A stretch of 64,000 nt of DNA from positions 17,434,880 through 17,498,879 of the forward strand of contig CM028336.1 of assembly GCA_016647705.1 (NCBI GenBank), read 5' to 3'. Positions 58,501 through 63,985 of this stretch are shown one piece after another. The notes beneath the pieces are model-generated. The model ran no database searches. It was not told the DNA's origin and worked only from the letters and a program-made list of their open reading frames with translations. How positions within the stretch are numbered: the first letter of the stretch is position 1; the number at the start of each line of letters is the position of its first letter. This DNA comes from Eucommia ulmoides. Its lineage: Eukaryota > Streptophyta > Magnoliopsida > Garryales > Eucommiaceae. The translations under genes were made by a program, and so were the position numbers.

Positions 58501-59275
58501 GTTTTAAAATTGACTCCATCACTTTTAGTTGAAAATTCTCATGCCAACTAGTTGGAGTGTTATTGATTACTTTGGATTCGTTTTCCCTTTTTAATAATGG
58601 ACAACATAGCATCGAGTTGATACTTTCTCATGGTAAATAGTCAAACTGTTGTTAGTCACTTTAAATTTTTGTTCTGATACTTTTGGATAATTACCTAAAA
58701 CGACTTTTTCTCTTCCAGTCCTTACTTTCCCCCTCTCTTTGACTTTATTATAGTATGTGTGCTGGCACTTGGGGTTTGGATTGAGGTGTTTCAGTGAACT
58801 ATTCATTACTTAATATTGACCACGTGGACAAGACCGCATACAGGAGATACTTTCTTCCTGAAATGATTGATCACTTTCCTTTTCAAATAGTTGGTTTCGT
58901 ACACTTTTGACAACTGAACTAGCATACTGGTTGAGTACTTCTTGTGACATTATTCTAGTTAAAATTGCAAAACCTAATTTATCTCAAACATCCTGCTTAT
59001 GTGCGATAAGTGTCGAATGCATCAGTTTGTCATTATTATCTTTCATCCTTTGTATCTACTAGTTCAAGTGATGACTTGTTTGTTGCAGAAACGGGCAGGA
59101 GGGATATCATGCTTCTACTTGAAGGTTCTCAGGTCTGTTGTATGGGCCTTTTACTTGTTTCTATGATTACTCTAGCCTTTTCCTAATGTAGTTGGATGCA
59201 GGATGCTACAAGAAAGGCCCAAGAACAGGCGACAGAGCGTGTGAAATCTCTTGAAGAAGATGTTGCTACATTAAG
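25031..59275 (+). CDS. NUA: NUCLEAR PORE ANCHOR (Tpr/Mlp nuclear basket protein), exons 1-20, 3' end beyond window
   Basis: Known: NUA is the plant homologue of Tpr/Mlp1/Mlp2, a roughly 2,000-residue coiled-coil protein of the inner nuclear pore basket. In Arabidopsis it works with the SUMO protease ESD4 and affects mRNA export, sumoylation and flowering time. Seen: 20 exons encode about 700 continuous residues that follow the Arabidopsis protein, as I remember it, from MPLF at the start to the SLEEDVATL segment. Landmarks are DAASITAEQTCSLLEQKY, LHKSKRQLIEL, IKSYLDKI, CSSLNW-like SSSSLNWNKDRVRELE, LYKESSEEWSKKAGELEGVI, GISGTALAASLLREGWS, YQEAVDALRHEQLGRK, VTILLKECRDVQLRCG and FKDINGLVEQN. 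Heptad-patterned coiled coil dominates. The start at 25031 is chosen by homology, as the frame is open further upstream. Frame and phase join cleanly at every junction. Odd points are a GA donor at 50189 and a GC donor at 59276. Confidence 0.93.
25830..30665 (-). mobile_element. Antisense L1-type LINE, near full length, in NUA intron 2
   Basis: Read on the minus strand from 30665 down: an ORF1-like start with GGLVELA---LQAHYKWARIV near 30600-30660 (DUF4283-like) and a Cys/His-rich stretch near 30430-30480. An endonuclease-like part follows at about 29250-28200, then reverse transcriptase with SPRLDGFCMHFFRHCW (28000 region), FDHVNWGFLL (27650) and FVDDTLLFC (about 27340, from the family's FADDTLLFC). 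At the end is the zinc-binding C-terminus (about 26330-26000) finishing with MIPLAIFWS-R-E-N near 25985. Stops and frame changes divide ORF2 into at least four frames (28138-27761, 27653-27024, 27148-26855, 26332-26003), so it is dead. An A-run marks the 3' end near 25830. Confidence 0.85.
27024..28138 (-). pseudogene. Reverse transcriptase domain of the first LINE
   Basis: Two successive minus-strand frames (28138-27761 and 27653-27024). The first holds the LINE RT block 0/1 region (KSPRLDGFCMHFFRHCWEVV, family pattern KAPGPDGF-FF-WE). The second holds DHVNWGFLL (family DHVNW), the catalytic box FVDDTLLFC and the downstream SSLKVNSNKSAI (family SGLKVN-KS). The first Ala of FADD is Val here. 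The frame change between them and missing sequence show that it cannot make a full enzyme. Confidence 0.85.
30678..31400. mobile_element. hAT-like element end plus GC-rich repeat, adjoining the LINE 5' end
   Basis: At 30678 the sequence TAGTGTTGCAAAAGGCGGGG is the typical tip of the plant non-autonomous hAT family seen intact at 34451 and 39826. The opposite tip was not found, so the right boundary is a guess. The interior at 31016-31240 carries GGCTTAGGGTTCGCGATCGA-like repeats and a diverged duplication. Confidence 0.45.
31075..31240. repeat. Two diverged tandem copies of a ~94-bp unit
   Basis: Copy 1 starts with CTTAGGATTCGCGGTCGAAG near 31077 and copy 2 with CTTAGGTTTCACTATTGAAG near 31171. 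Both continue with a CCATGTTCGAG-TG---CCG-TT-AAATGCA-AG--GAT pattern. Two further shorter GGGTTC-CGATC units precede them (about 31020-31075). Confidence 0.65.
31401..32519. other. NUA intron 2 filler, no supported feature
   Basis: Short plus-strand frames (31768-32031, 31901-32128) have no family I recognise, and the intron is not expected to code. Between the two LINEs I see only ordinary AT-rich intron sequence. Confidence 0.35.
34443..35115. repeat. 8-bp target duplication pair AAATGCAC flanking a hAT element
   Basis: AAATGCAC at 34443-34450 and again at 35108-35115, directly abutting the terminal inverted repeats. Eight bases is the hallmark target-site length of hAT transposition. Confidence 0.9.
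34451..35107. mobile_element. Non-autonomous hAT element, 657 bp, inserted in the second LINE
   Basis: The left tip is CAGGGTTGCAAAAGG and the right tip, inverted, is CACTGTCATAAAAGACGCG, both degenerate forms of the plant hAT terminus CAGTGTTGCAAAAGGCG. Identical 8-bp target duplications flank it. The interior is colinear with the element at 39826-40480 (shared blocks: GTAGnAATGyCyCTGGGyTA, CGAAATGCTCATTGGG, GGTCAAACGTCTTGATCT-like, AATAGATATC, TTTCATGGGG near the end). No transposase frame. It interrupts the RT coding region of an already resident LINE. Confidence 0.9.
35630..36794 (+). CDS. NUA: NUA exons 3-6
   Basis: Exon 3 is 35630-35728 (33 codons, ANLTESAAQREARLSHVESE...). Exon 4 is 36326-36454 (43 codons, EKELIEGHNVWLNDELNV...). 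Exon 5 is 36555-36647 (31 codons, with SSSSLNWNKDRVRELE). Exon 6 is 36729-36794 (22 codons, ELCSSKDVAAASEERFSAEI). All are phase 0 with AG acceptors and GT donors (exon 3 CAG|GTTTGC, exon 4 GAT|GTATGT, exon 5 GAG|GTATAC, exon 6 ACA|GTGAGT). The exons read directly on from codon 151 without a missing residue compared with Arabidopsis NUA as I recall it. Confidence 0.92.
36795..39825. other. NUA intron 6, left part: repeat debris
   Basis: It holds AGGCATG/CAAGGC-type debris at about 37010-37110 and a GCGCAAGGCGCAC...GCCTTGCCTAGGGCTAGGCAAGGC hairpin-rich patch at about 38290-38400 (abridged). Both resemble termini of the hAT families in this window and may bracket one decayed element. A 13-base G run lies at 38065-38077 and a 380-bp pyrimidine tract at 38463-38850. 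No coding sequence is supported. Confidence 0.4.
38463..38850 (+). repeat. 380-bp polypyrimidine tract
   Basis: Almost pure C/T on the plus strand, dominated by CTTCTT and TTTTTCTTTT units. It generates spurious frames of Phe, Ser and Leu on the plus strand (38463-38897) and of Lys, Glu and Arg on the minus strand (38400-38765). Such mirror-rich homopyrimidine DNA can form triplex (H-DNA) structures, which is inference here. Confidence 0.85.
39826..40480. mobile_element. Non-autonomous hAT element, 655 bp, in NUA intron 6
   Basis: Starts TAGTTTTGCAAAAGG and ends CAACTTTACAACATTTA. Flanks ACTGCAAT (39818-39825) and ACTGGAAT (40481-40488) agree in 7 of 8 bases, consistent with an aged 8-bp hAT target duplication. 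It is colinear over its whole length with 34451-35107, in the same orientation and of nearly the same size. No transposase frame. Confidence 0.83.
40795..41473 (+). CDS. NUA: NUA exons 7-9
   Basis: Exon 7 is 40795-40884 (30 codons, ITKLVELYKESSEEWSKKAG...; acceptor CATGTAG|ATAACC, donor GAA|GTGAGA). Exon 8 is 41005-41082 (26 codons, THLSQVENDYKEKLEKEVSA...; acceptor AAGCAG|ACACAT). Exon 9 is 41373-41473 (33 codons plus 2 bases, EAESLKEKLEKCEAELERTR...; donor GACAC|GTAAGA, phase 2). This block encodes one of the best conserved stretches of the plant NUA N-terminal rod. Confidence 0.92.
41474..42792 (+). other. NUA intron 9
   Basis: A 1.3 kb intron without recognisable elements. It ends with a T-run of 16 (about 42709-42724), a second pyrimidine tract and the acceptor TTACTGCAG. 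Confidence 0.7.
42793..43135 (+). CDS. NUA: NUA exons 10-11
   Basis: Exon 10 is 42793-42913 (1 base plus 40 codons, with GISGTALAASLLREGWS; donor GGAGT|GTGAGT). Exon 11 is 43043-43135 (31 codons, LAKMYAKYQEAVDALRHEQL...; acceptor CTGGAAG|CTTGCT, donor CGG|GTATTT). The GTALAASLL-GWSL--Y-KYQEAVDA-RHEQLGRK block is a signature of plant NUA proteins. Intron 11 is then 6.5 kb. Confidence 0.93.
43136..44277. other. NUA intron 11, left part
   Basis: No element identified. A G-rich patch (CACCCGGGGGTGGGGTGGGGG) lies at about 43433-43453. The rest is ordinary intron. Confidence 0.4.
44640..46501 (-). pseudogene. hAT transposase relic A
   Basis: On the minus strand in order: VKYECSIIVDGWKDEIDRTL then INLLVNCP (46390-46260; family SIMSDGWTD---RTLINFLVNCP, the DUF659 region), followed by FYASSYAKDGKK (about 46240). 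Later come YALKVVRPLVLVLRLVDGEK with YIYEYMDRAKEAI (45750-45620) and IDRRSDVQLHRPLHVDGY (45590-45530; family IIDRRWD-QLHRPLHAAGYYLNP, where the conserved Trp is Ser here). It closes with an acidic tail near 44640 (SGSYEIYDDDD). The stretch between 46240 and 45780, which should hold much of the catalytic core, is short and frame-broken. No BED zinc finger was found. Confidence 0.82.
46352..46624. repeat. Diverged direct duplication inside hAT relic A
   Basis: About 92 bases (ATGwCATTAGTTGAA...AATAATTCAAATTGGAAATAACAATC...ATTACATTAAATGA, abridged) occur at 46352-46444 and again at 46533-46624, roughly 180 bases apart, with few differences. A local duplication after the element had arrived, or one inherited within its family. 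Confidence 0.8.
47847..48068. mobile_element. Stowaway-like MITE, 222 bp
   Basis: Starts after TA with CTGGATCCCTAAAAGTAATG and ends TTTGGAACGGAGAGAA before TA (48069-48070). These are diverged forms of the Tc1/mariner-type Stowaway termini CTCCCTCCGTCCC / GGGACGGAGGGAG with their TA target duplication. No coding capacity. Confidence 0.75.
49106..49334. mobile_element. Stowaway-like MITE, 229 bp
   Basis: TA|CTCGGCCTGTCCCAAATTTA at the left and TTTATTTGGGACGGACAGAG|TA at the right. The inverted termini and the TA duplication fit the Stowaway family, and the ATTTATTGGCACATTTGACTTTGCAC block after the tip is typical. It is the second such MITE in NUA intron 11, 300 bases before exon 12. Confidence 0.85.
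49640..50338 (+). CDS. NUA: NUA exons 12-14, with a non-consensus donor
   Basis: Exon 12 is 49640-49688 (16 codons plus 1 base; VLYEIEEKAAVILDER; donor CGAG|GTAGAT). Exon 13 is 50085-50188 (2 bases plus 34 codons; acceptor ATGCAG|CGGAAC; EHDKLVEAYSAVNQKLQHSL...). Exon 14 is 50270-50338 (23 codons; acceptor TTTCAG|GCTGAC; ADLKRHERDYAVAQKEIADL...). The donor of exon 13 must follow GAACTGAAG for the frame to hold, and the intron there begins GAATGTAC, one base from the consensus GTATGTAC. Retaining this 81-base intron would end the protein four codons later (E-C-T-stop). Confidence 0.9.
50339..50833. other. NUA intron 14, left part with hAT-like MITE debris
   Basis: From 50466, CTATGAAGCACGGATATGAC is the tip of the same MITE family as the element at 60366-61010. 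A GGTGTCGGTGCCCGAAGCAT block near 50580-50600 looks like the opposite tip, so a short, decayed copy of roughly 130 bp is likely. No target duplication was resolved. Confidence 0.5.
50834..51305. repeat. Near-perfect tandem duplication, 244-bp period
   Basis: Sequence from TTAAATGATTGTGTTGAATTGCC at 50834 (abridged) recurs at 51078 and runs to CATAAATT at 51305. I find one base difference (TTGTTTCTT against TTGTTCCTT). At the junction a 17-base TTAAATGATTGTGTTGAA unit is itself repeated once more. Both copies open the same spurious 90-codon frame. The near identity points to a very recent duplication, or an assembly artefact. Confidence 0.93.
51438..53330 (-). mobile_element. Decayed hAT element B in NUA intron 14
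   Basis: Starts CATCGTTATTTAGGGTGAGG, matching the tip of element A at 44278, and is colinear with A for some hundreds of bases (CAAGGC, TTTAAATAT-T-CTCT, TTGTCATGGACTCG, ACATGTTTAAT). Minus-strand transposase traces follow: FYWTSGATPCLYLMLEDIFE near 53000-52940 (family YWTPCAAHCLDLMLEDIGK), then THSSTT-IQ and DGIFN-IVHYMQ-like remnants near 52500. The right end was not found. It is the same family and orientation as element A. Confidence 0.68.
52882..53106 (-). pseudogene. hAT transposase relic B (DUF659/catalytic core piece)
   Basis: A 74-codon minus-strand frame. FYWTSGATPCLYLMLEDIFEIPHL resembles the hAT core YWTPCAAHCLDLMLEDIGKI (abridged), followed by an I-VHGYSIGRDF-like segment (family ISVVGFIYNH). 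This is the part that is missing from relic A. Flanking frames are broken. Confidence 0.75.
53331..54250. other. NUA intron 14, right part
   Basis: No supported feature. It ends with the TTTATATCAG acceptor of exon 15. Short frames on both strands (53450-53844) are unassigned. Confidence 0.4.
54251..55024 (+). CDS. NUA: NUA exons 15-18
   Basis: Exon 15 is 54251-54394 (48 codons, VTILLKECRDVQLRCGSASL...). Exon 16 is 54490-54594 (35 codons, LTFKDINGLVEQNFQLRSLV...). Exon 17 is 54717-54830 (38 codons, GKFEQELQNRSEEAASKVNA...). Exon 18 is 54949-55024 (25 codons plus 1 base, VAMYQKLYEEEHKLHYSPQP...). Donors are ACG|GTATTA, AAG|GTTCCG, TCT|GTAAGT and CAAG|GTTGCT; acceptors are ATCAG, CTACAG, TTTCAG and TTGCAG. 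Introns 15-17 are about 95-122 bases, so only some introns of this gene have expanded. Confidence 0.93.
55025..55750. other. NUA intron 18, left part
   Basis: Ordinary T-rich intron with a (CA)n microsatellite (55451-55484, TACACACGCACACACACGCA and on). No element recognised. Confidence 0.5.
55751..55806. repeat. Perfect 28-bp tandem duplication
   Basis: GGTCATATGATTAGATGCAC plus AAATCAAT occurs twice head to tail (55751-55778, 55779-55806) without a difference, just beside the truncated end of the copia relic. Confidence 0.95.
57389..57401 (-). promoter_or_regulatory. Primer binding site, initiator tRNA-Met type
   Basis: On the minus strand TGGTATCAGAACC follows the LTR after two bases. 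TGGTATCAGAGC is the standard plant copia primer site. It fixes the relic's orientation as minus. Confidence 0.8.
57404..57721 (-). repeat. 5' LTR of the copia relic, 318 bp
   Basis: On the minus strand it starts TGTTGACGTTGAGTCCC and ends CATTATTTGTCCA, two bases before the primer site. The TG...CA ends and position are as expected. The start coordinate rests on the terminal dinucleotide only, as no second LTR exists for comparison. Confidence 0.65.
57722..59088. other. NUA intron 18, right part
   Basis: At 57771-57990 a patch with GGTGGCATTTGTTTAGTGTT at its left resembles the common GGC-TTTGTTT tips of plant MITEs, but the other end is unclear. The rest has no supported feature. The intron ends TTTGTTGCAG before exon 19. 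Confidence 0.35.
59089..59275 (+). CDS. NUA: NUA exons 19-20, last exons in the window
   Basis: Exon 19 is 59089-59132 (2 bases plus 14 codons, TGRRDIMLLLEGSQ; donor CAG|GTCTGT). Exon 20 is 59202-59275 (24 codons plus 2 bases, DATRKAQEQATERVKSLEED...; acceptor GATGCAG|GATGCT). Exon 20 ends at TTAAG|GCAAGA, a well-formed GC-AG donor, followed within four bases by a (TA)n run. The family continues with -IRSERDKL-, not found in the remaining 4.7 kb, so exon 21 lies outside. Confidence 0.88.
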
Positions 59276-59278
59276 GCA

Positions 59279-59299
59279 AGATATATATATATATATATA
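59279..59299. repeat. (TA)n microsatellite at the intron 20 donor
   Basis: About ten TA units, starting four bases after the GC donor of NUA exon 20. Confidence 0.9.
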
Positions 59300-60357
59300 C
59301 GCATCTGTGTGTTTTGTGTGTTTCTGTTTCATCTTTGTTCTTTTTTCACTTTCGTAGCTTCTTTTCTATCCTTATTTAGGAGAGATGAGTTTCTATCATC
59401 AGCATGTCTTTTTCTCATCGTCACATCATCACACCTTTTTTTTTTCTTTTTCTTTTTGGGGGTTGTTAAAACTGGAATGTGAGACTGACTAATATCAAAT
59501 ATAGAATTTTTGGTGCTGAAATTTTTTGTTGAGGATTTGGAATTTAAGAAGAGATGGAATAATACTCTCGATGTAATTACATATTCGATTTTAATCAAAA
59601 GCTAGCTACTCCAGAATTAAAAATACAGTGGCCAATACTTCAGCGAAAGGAAAAGGAGTGGTCAATACCATCCCTCTGTCAATTTTCCTCCTATTAAACG
59701 AATATTCTGTCATGAAATGCTTCTAAATTAATTAAATGCCCAACTTTTTTAGTGCTGAACATTGTTATCAGTCAACTTATTATCGTTGTTATAATCCATT
59801 ATGCAATACCGATGGCACTCTTAGTTGCAGGATCCTTCTAAAATGGACACATTCCCGTGTTAGAGTCGCAATTCTGTACTAATACACTCACTCCAAATTT
59901 GGTCCAACATTTTAGAATCTTACGCACACCATGCTCTTATCACAACTAAACCTCAAAATAACTTTTTTTTTTTTAATGATTTAGTGAAAAAATAATTTTA
60001 GTACAGAGAATAAATAGGACTTTTAAAAATACATAGTATTGGAAAAAAATATTTTTCAAATGAAAAATTTGTATGCTATCAAATACATTATATATTTTTC
60101 TGAAAGTCACATGGTTCTTAAGCGCTCTAAGCATTTGAACCTCTTAGACTTGAACAATTCATTGTCCCGGTTTGGATTCTTTCTGCACTTCGTGCAACTA
60201 TGTTGACACCTATTTCGAGGGACCAAAGATCATGTGTCACCTGACTCACCTCCTTTAGATGTTGTGTAAGGGGTAAAGTTAGTTATGTGCTTTAATGGTT
60301 CTAGGTAGACCATGTTTGATTGTTAAATGCGCTTTGCATAAATTCTGTCTAACGTTG
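59300..60357. other. NUA intron 20, left part
   Basis: No supported feature. Contains A- and T-rich stretches only. Confidence 0.4.
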
Positions 60358-60365
60358 GTGTTGGC

Positions 60366-61010
60366 CTATGAAGCACGAACATGCGACACGGACACGGCGA
60401 CACTACAATTTCTCAAAAATTCTGACACGGACTCAGCGGGGGCACGTCAATAAATAAATATATATTTTTATATATCTTGGCCTAATTAATGAAAGACATG
60501 TGCCATTAAGCAAATTCATTCAACAAAAACCATTAAGCTAATAATCATAAATCTTCAAAGTTCAAACCTACATTCACATTTAAAAAATTCCCATAAACAA
60601 AAGCAAGAAAGACATGAAAAAAATTCACTCGAGGTCGATTGGTTGATTATCATCTTTACATACTTCATCTGTGAAATAAGATGGTTGGCTTTCAGCTTTT
60701 CTTATTTTTCATTTCTCTAATTGTTAAAGACCCATTTAATAGGGTTATCTAATATCAAATTACAAGATACAACCCTTTAATAATAATGTAATTACAGTAA
60801 ATTAATAAAATATTTAAAAATATAACCCTCCAAAAAATTCAGACACGGGCTTCTGAAGTGTCCGACACGTTCATTTCGAGTGTTGATGGCGTGTCGAAAT
60901 CTAAATTAAAAAATAAAAACAAGGGACAAGCCCTGACACGTGTCGGAAGTGTGTCAGCCGCGTGTCGGACACTGACACTCAGCCTCAGATGGAGTGTCAG
61001 TGCTTCCTAG
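60366..61010. mobile_element. hAT-like MITE, 645 bp, inserted at an LTR tip
   Basis: The left tip is CTATGAAGCAC and the right tip, inverted, is CTAGGAAGCAC. Identical 8-bp target duplications GTGTTGGC lie at 60358-60365 and 61011-61018. Both end regions are full of GACACG/CGTGTC units (subterminal repeats as in hAT elements). The centre is AT-rich with no frame. A shortened relative lies near 50466. Confidence 0.88.
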
Positions 61011-62519
61011 GTGTTGGCCCAAAGATCTACCCAAGAGGGGGGAGGAATTGGGTAGTTACAAAATATAGACAGTTAAACTCTTAAACACAAATAATCAATT
61101 TCCCTAAATGATTATTATCTTGTTAAGTAGCGGAAATGTGTTCAACTAAATGCACAACCAAACAAACAGAAAGATAACAAACAGAAATGTGTTCGGTAAG
61201 CTACTCTTACTTCTATCTAGTCTCCCGTGCTCTGCGGAGATTTGCAATCCACTAAACCCCTGATTCCTTTCACAAGTAGAAACCAAACCCTTACAATCTT
61301 TTTACAGGCTGAAGTCTAAGTTAATTCTATTCTCAGGCTCAGAATCAAACCCTAACTATCCTGATTCTCCCTAATTATCCTAATTCTTTTCGCAGACTCA
61401 GAATCAACCTTTACACTTCTGATTCTTTTCATAGGCACAGAATCAACCTATTAGTCTCTCACTTATCCTTTTCATAGGCTTAAGAAGAACCTTTACAATC
61501 ACACTTAATTCAATTACAGGAATAATCAAAACCTAGTTCTTTTCAAGGAAAAAGAATAACCTAATATTTTTACAGGATAAAGATTAAACCCTAATATTTT
61601 ATATAGGAAAAATATTGAAACCCTAACTACTCTGATTAGACAGCAACCCAAACGTGTCTAATTCACCAAACTCGCAAATACAAAACATGCAAAATTTCTT
61701 CTCACAAGGAATTTCTACCACCTCAATACAAATATGCTCGATTAATGGCCCGAATAAATATTGCGTGATAGATACACTATGAGGCAAATAAATCTGATTA
61801 AATAATAAAGCGGGTAGCAACAAGAAGAACGTAATCAGATTATCAATAAAAAATCGTTTAAAAGGTTTTCAAGAGTTAAGTTCAAAAACGATTTTCTAAT
61901 AACCCTTAATCAAGCAATGAATATATAATCTTAGAAAGTAAATAAAAGAGCTTGGAAGGATCTCACTGGAATTCACCGAAAGCTAGATTAATTTCACAAT
62001 AAGAACACAAACCAGTGACACAAATAACAAACGCTTTAGATCAAGAACTTGAAAGTAATCTCTCGTAGAAATTTCAGCAATAATCTCACTCTTAAAAAGC
62101 TCAAATCTGGTAGTTCTTGATGTATCTAAACTTATTCCCGCAGGTCTCTATAAATAGACCTAGAACTAGAATTCTACAGCTAGTTTTCATGAGATATATG
62201 ATTAAATGACATCCCAGGACTCCATATATCCCATATAGTCAAAATAGATATGTTTCATTTAAAAATACTCTTGAGAAAACTCATTTTGGTCCTTAAAACT
62301 TTTTCAATTCGAAATCTGTTAAAATAAGAAGTATTAAAACACTTTAATTAAAAGAATATTTTAATTAAATAGACCAATTAAATAAGAATCATAAAATATA
62401 TCATGTATATTTGAATTACACCTAAATCCTTCCGAAGTCTCTCTTAGAATCATAAAAAACCAGATGATTTGACCAAGAAATGTAACAATAAAAAATTTGA
62501 CTGATTCATTTGGTTGACT

Positions 62520-62840
62520 GCCCATTTGCCTCGGTCGACCGCCTCTTGCCAATGGCTAATTCTAGCCGTTGGCCTTAACTTTGTCAATTGATCGACCCCC
62601 ATGATCGGTTGACCGATTGGATCAGTAGCCCTTCCCAATTTTCCAATTTGGCTACTGTTTGCTTCAGTTGACCGGCCTAATTCTGTCGGTTGACCGAATT
62701 AATCAGAGGCTTACTCCTTTTACTCATTTTGGTCACTGTTTCCATCGGTTGTCTGATTGGATTAGAATGTCTCCTATTCTTCTTCCAAAACACACTGTTT
62801 TGGTTAGTCGACTGACCTTTTTTGCCGGTTGACCGAATTG
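62520..62840. repeat. GGTTGACCG dyad cluster in the minus-strand LTR
   Basis: Half-sites GGTCGACC, GGTTGACCG and CGGTTGACCGA recur about eight times in 320 bases, with spacers that are themselves similar (AATTnnnnCGGTTGACCGAATT). The same motif family occurs in the first LTR at about 1149-1345. A family-specific internal repeat of this copia LTR. Confidence 0.75.
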
Positions 62841-63029
62841 ACCCGAAAACTTTATAATTTATGCTTTAAAACCCATTTTTTACCTAAGTCATTAACCAAA
62901 ACCATTTCACATATGGAGCACATAATAAAACACATTTTAGGATCTTAAACTTATTACTTTTTACTAAGACACACATAAGATTAATTCATTTTAAGTGTCG
63001 TGCGTGATCCTAATTAGGGTTGCATTAAC

Positions 63030-63240
63030 GGCATGTTTGGTTGGACGGAATGGAATGAGGGTGGAATGGAACGGAAGAAGTAATGGAATGAGAGAAGGAA
63101 TGGAATGGAATTGTGAATGCAATCACTATTCCATTCTCTTGTTTGGTTGGTATGGAATGAAAGAAAGAATGGAATAGTGAAATATAGTAAAATTTTCGTT
63201 TTGCCCTTATAAAATTATTATTCCATTCTCTTCTTGGTTG
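63030..63240. mobile_element. GGAATG-rich segment, possible MITE end
   Basis: It begins CGGCATGTTTGGTTGGACGG, followed by many GGAATGGAATG units and then, inverted, CATTCC blocks (for example CACTATTCCATTCTCTTGTT near 63125). Sequence starting GGC-TGTTTGGTTGG is a common MITE tip. TTAA precedes it (63026-63029) and GGCC-TTAA occurs near the window end (63989), so the element could span to there, but the termini match poorly. Confidence 0.4.
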
Positions 63241-63289
63241 ATTATAATAAAATTTTATTATATTTCACTATTATATTCCTTTCCTCATT

Positions 63290-63985
63290 TTATTATATTT
63301 CACTATTCAACTCAATTTTAAATTTTTGTTTTCTAATTTCTATTTTTGTTCTCAATTTTCAGTTTCTATTCTTTAATTTCTGTTTTTGTTCTCAATTTTT
63401 AGTTTCCTTTTTCAATTTTCCGTTCTCTAATTTTCTATTTTTTGTTCTCAATTTTCAGTTTATATTCTTAAGTTTTTGTTTTTGTTCTCAATTTTCTATT
63501 TTTATTCTCAATTTTCGGTTTCCATTCTCAATTTTCTATTATCTAATTTTATGTTTTTGTTCTCAATTTTATGTTTTTATTCTCAATTTTCTGTTTCTAT
63601 TATCTAATTTTATGTTTTTGTTCTCAATTTTCAATTTTCGTTCTCAATTTTTCGTTCTCTAATTTTATATTTTTATTCTCAATTTTCAGTTTATATTCTC
63701 AATTTTCAGTTTTTGTTCTCAATTTTTCGTTCTCTAATTTTATGTTTTTGTTCTCAATTTTTAGTTTATGTTCTCAATTTCTTGTTCTCTAATTTTCTGT
63801 TTTTGTTCTCAATTTTCGGTTTATGTTCTTAATTTTCTGTTTCTATTTTCAATTTTCAGTTTCTATTCTCAATTTTCTAGTTCTGTTCTCAATTTTTTGT
63901 TCTCAATTTTCTATTTATATTCTCAACTTTCTGTTTTCTAATTTCAATTTATGTTCTCTAATTTCTGTTTTTGTTTTCAATTTTC
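63290..63985. repeat. TTCTCAATTTT minisatellite
   Basis: About 50 imperfect units of TTCTCAATTTTCnGTTT or TTCTCTAATTTTnTGTTT type, 13-20 bases each, in uninterrupted array to near the window end. It creates long spurious Phe/Ser/Leu frames (63234-63662 and 63571-63792). It may continue beyond the window. Confidence 0.92.

Larger units (their letters stand above)
60359..63029 (-). repeat. Minus-strand copia LTR (SIRE/Maximus-like), interrupted and truncated
   Basis: On the minus strand this ends CTTGGGTAGATCTTTGGGCC plus AACA at 61012, nearly the end of the LTR at 762-2690. Towards 63029 it carries the TAA-GTGTCGTGCGTGATC--AAT--GGTTGCATTAA segment, which corresponds to bases about 996-1040 of that LTR. 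GGTTGACCG/CGGTCGACC dyads recur at 62530-62830, as in the first LTR. The first seven LTR bases (TGTTGGC) are separated from the rest by a MITE (60366-61010). The LTR stops at about 63029, where unrelated GGAATG-rich sequence begins. No internal region is visible. Confidence 0.8.

Noticed and set aside
59381-59640. Further NUA exon directly after exon 20
   Set aside because: A GAGATGAGTTTC stretch looked like a possible continuation, but it has no acceptor, no frame match to the expected -IRSERDKL- region, and lies in T-rich intron.
63234-63792. Phe/Leu/Ser-rich ORFs near the window end
   Set aside because: Translation of the TTCTCAATTTT minisatellite.
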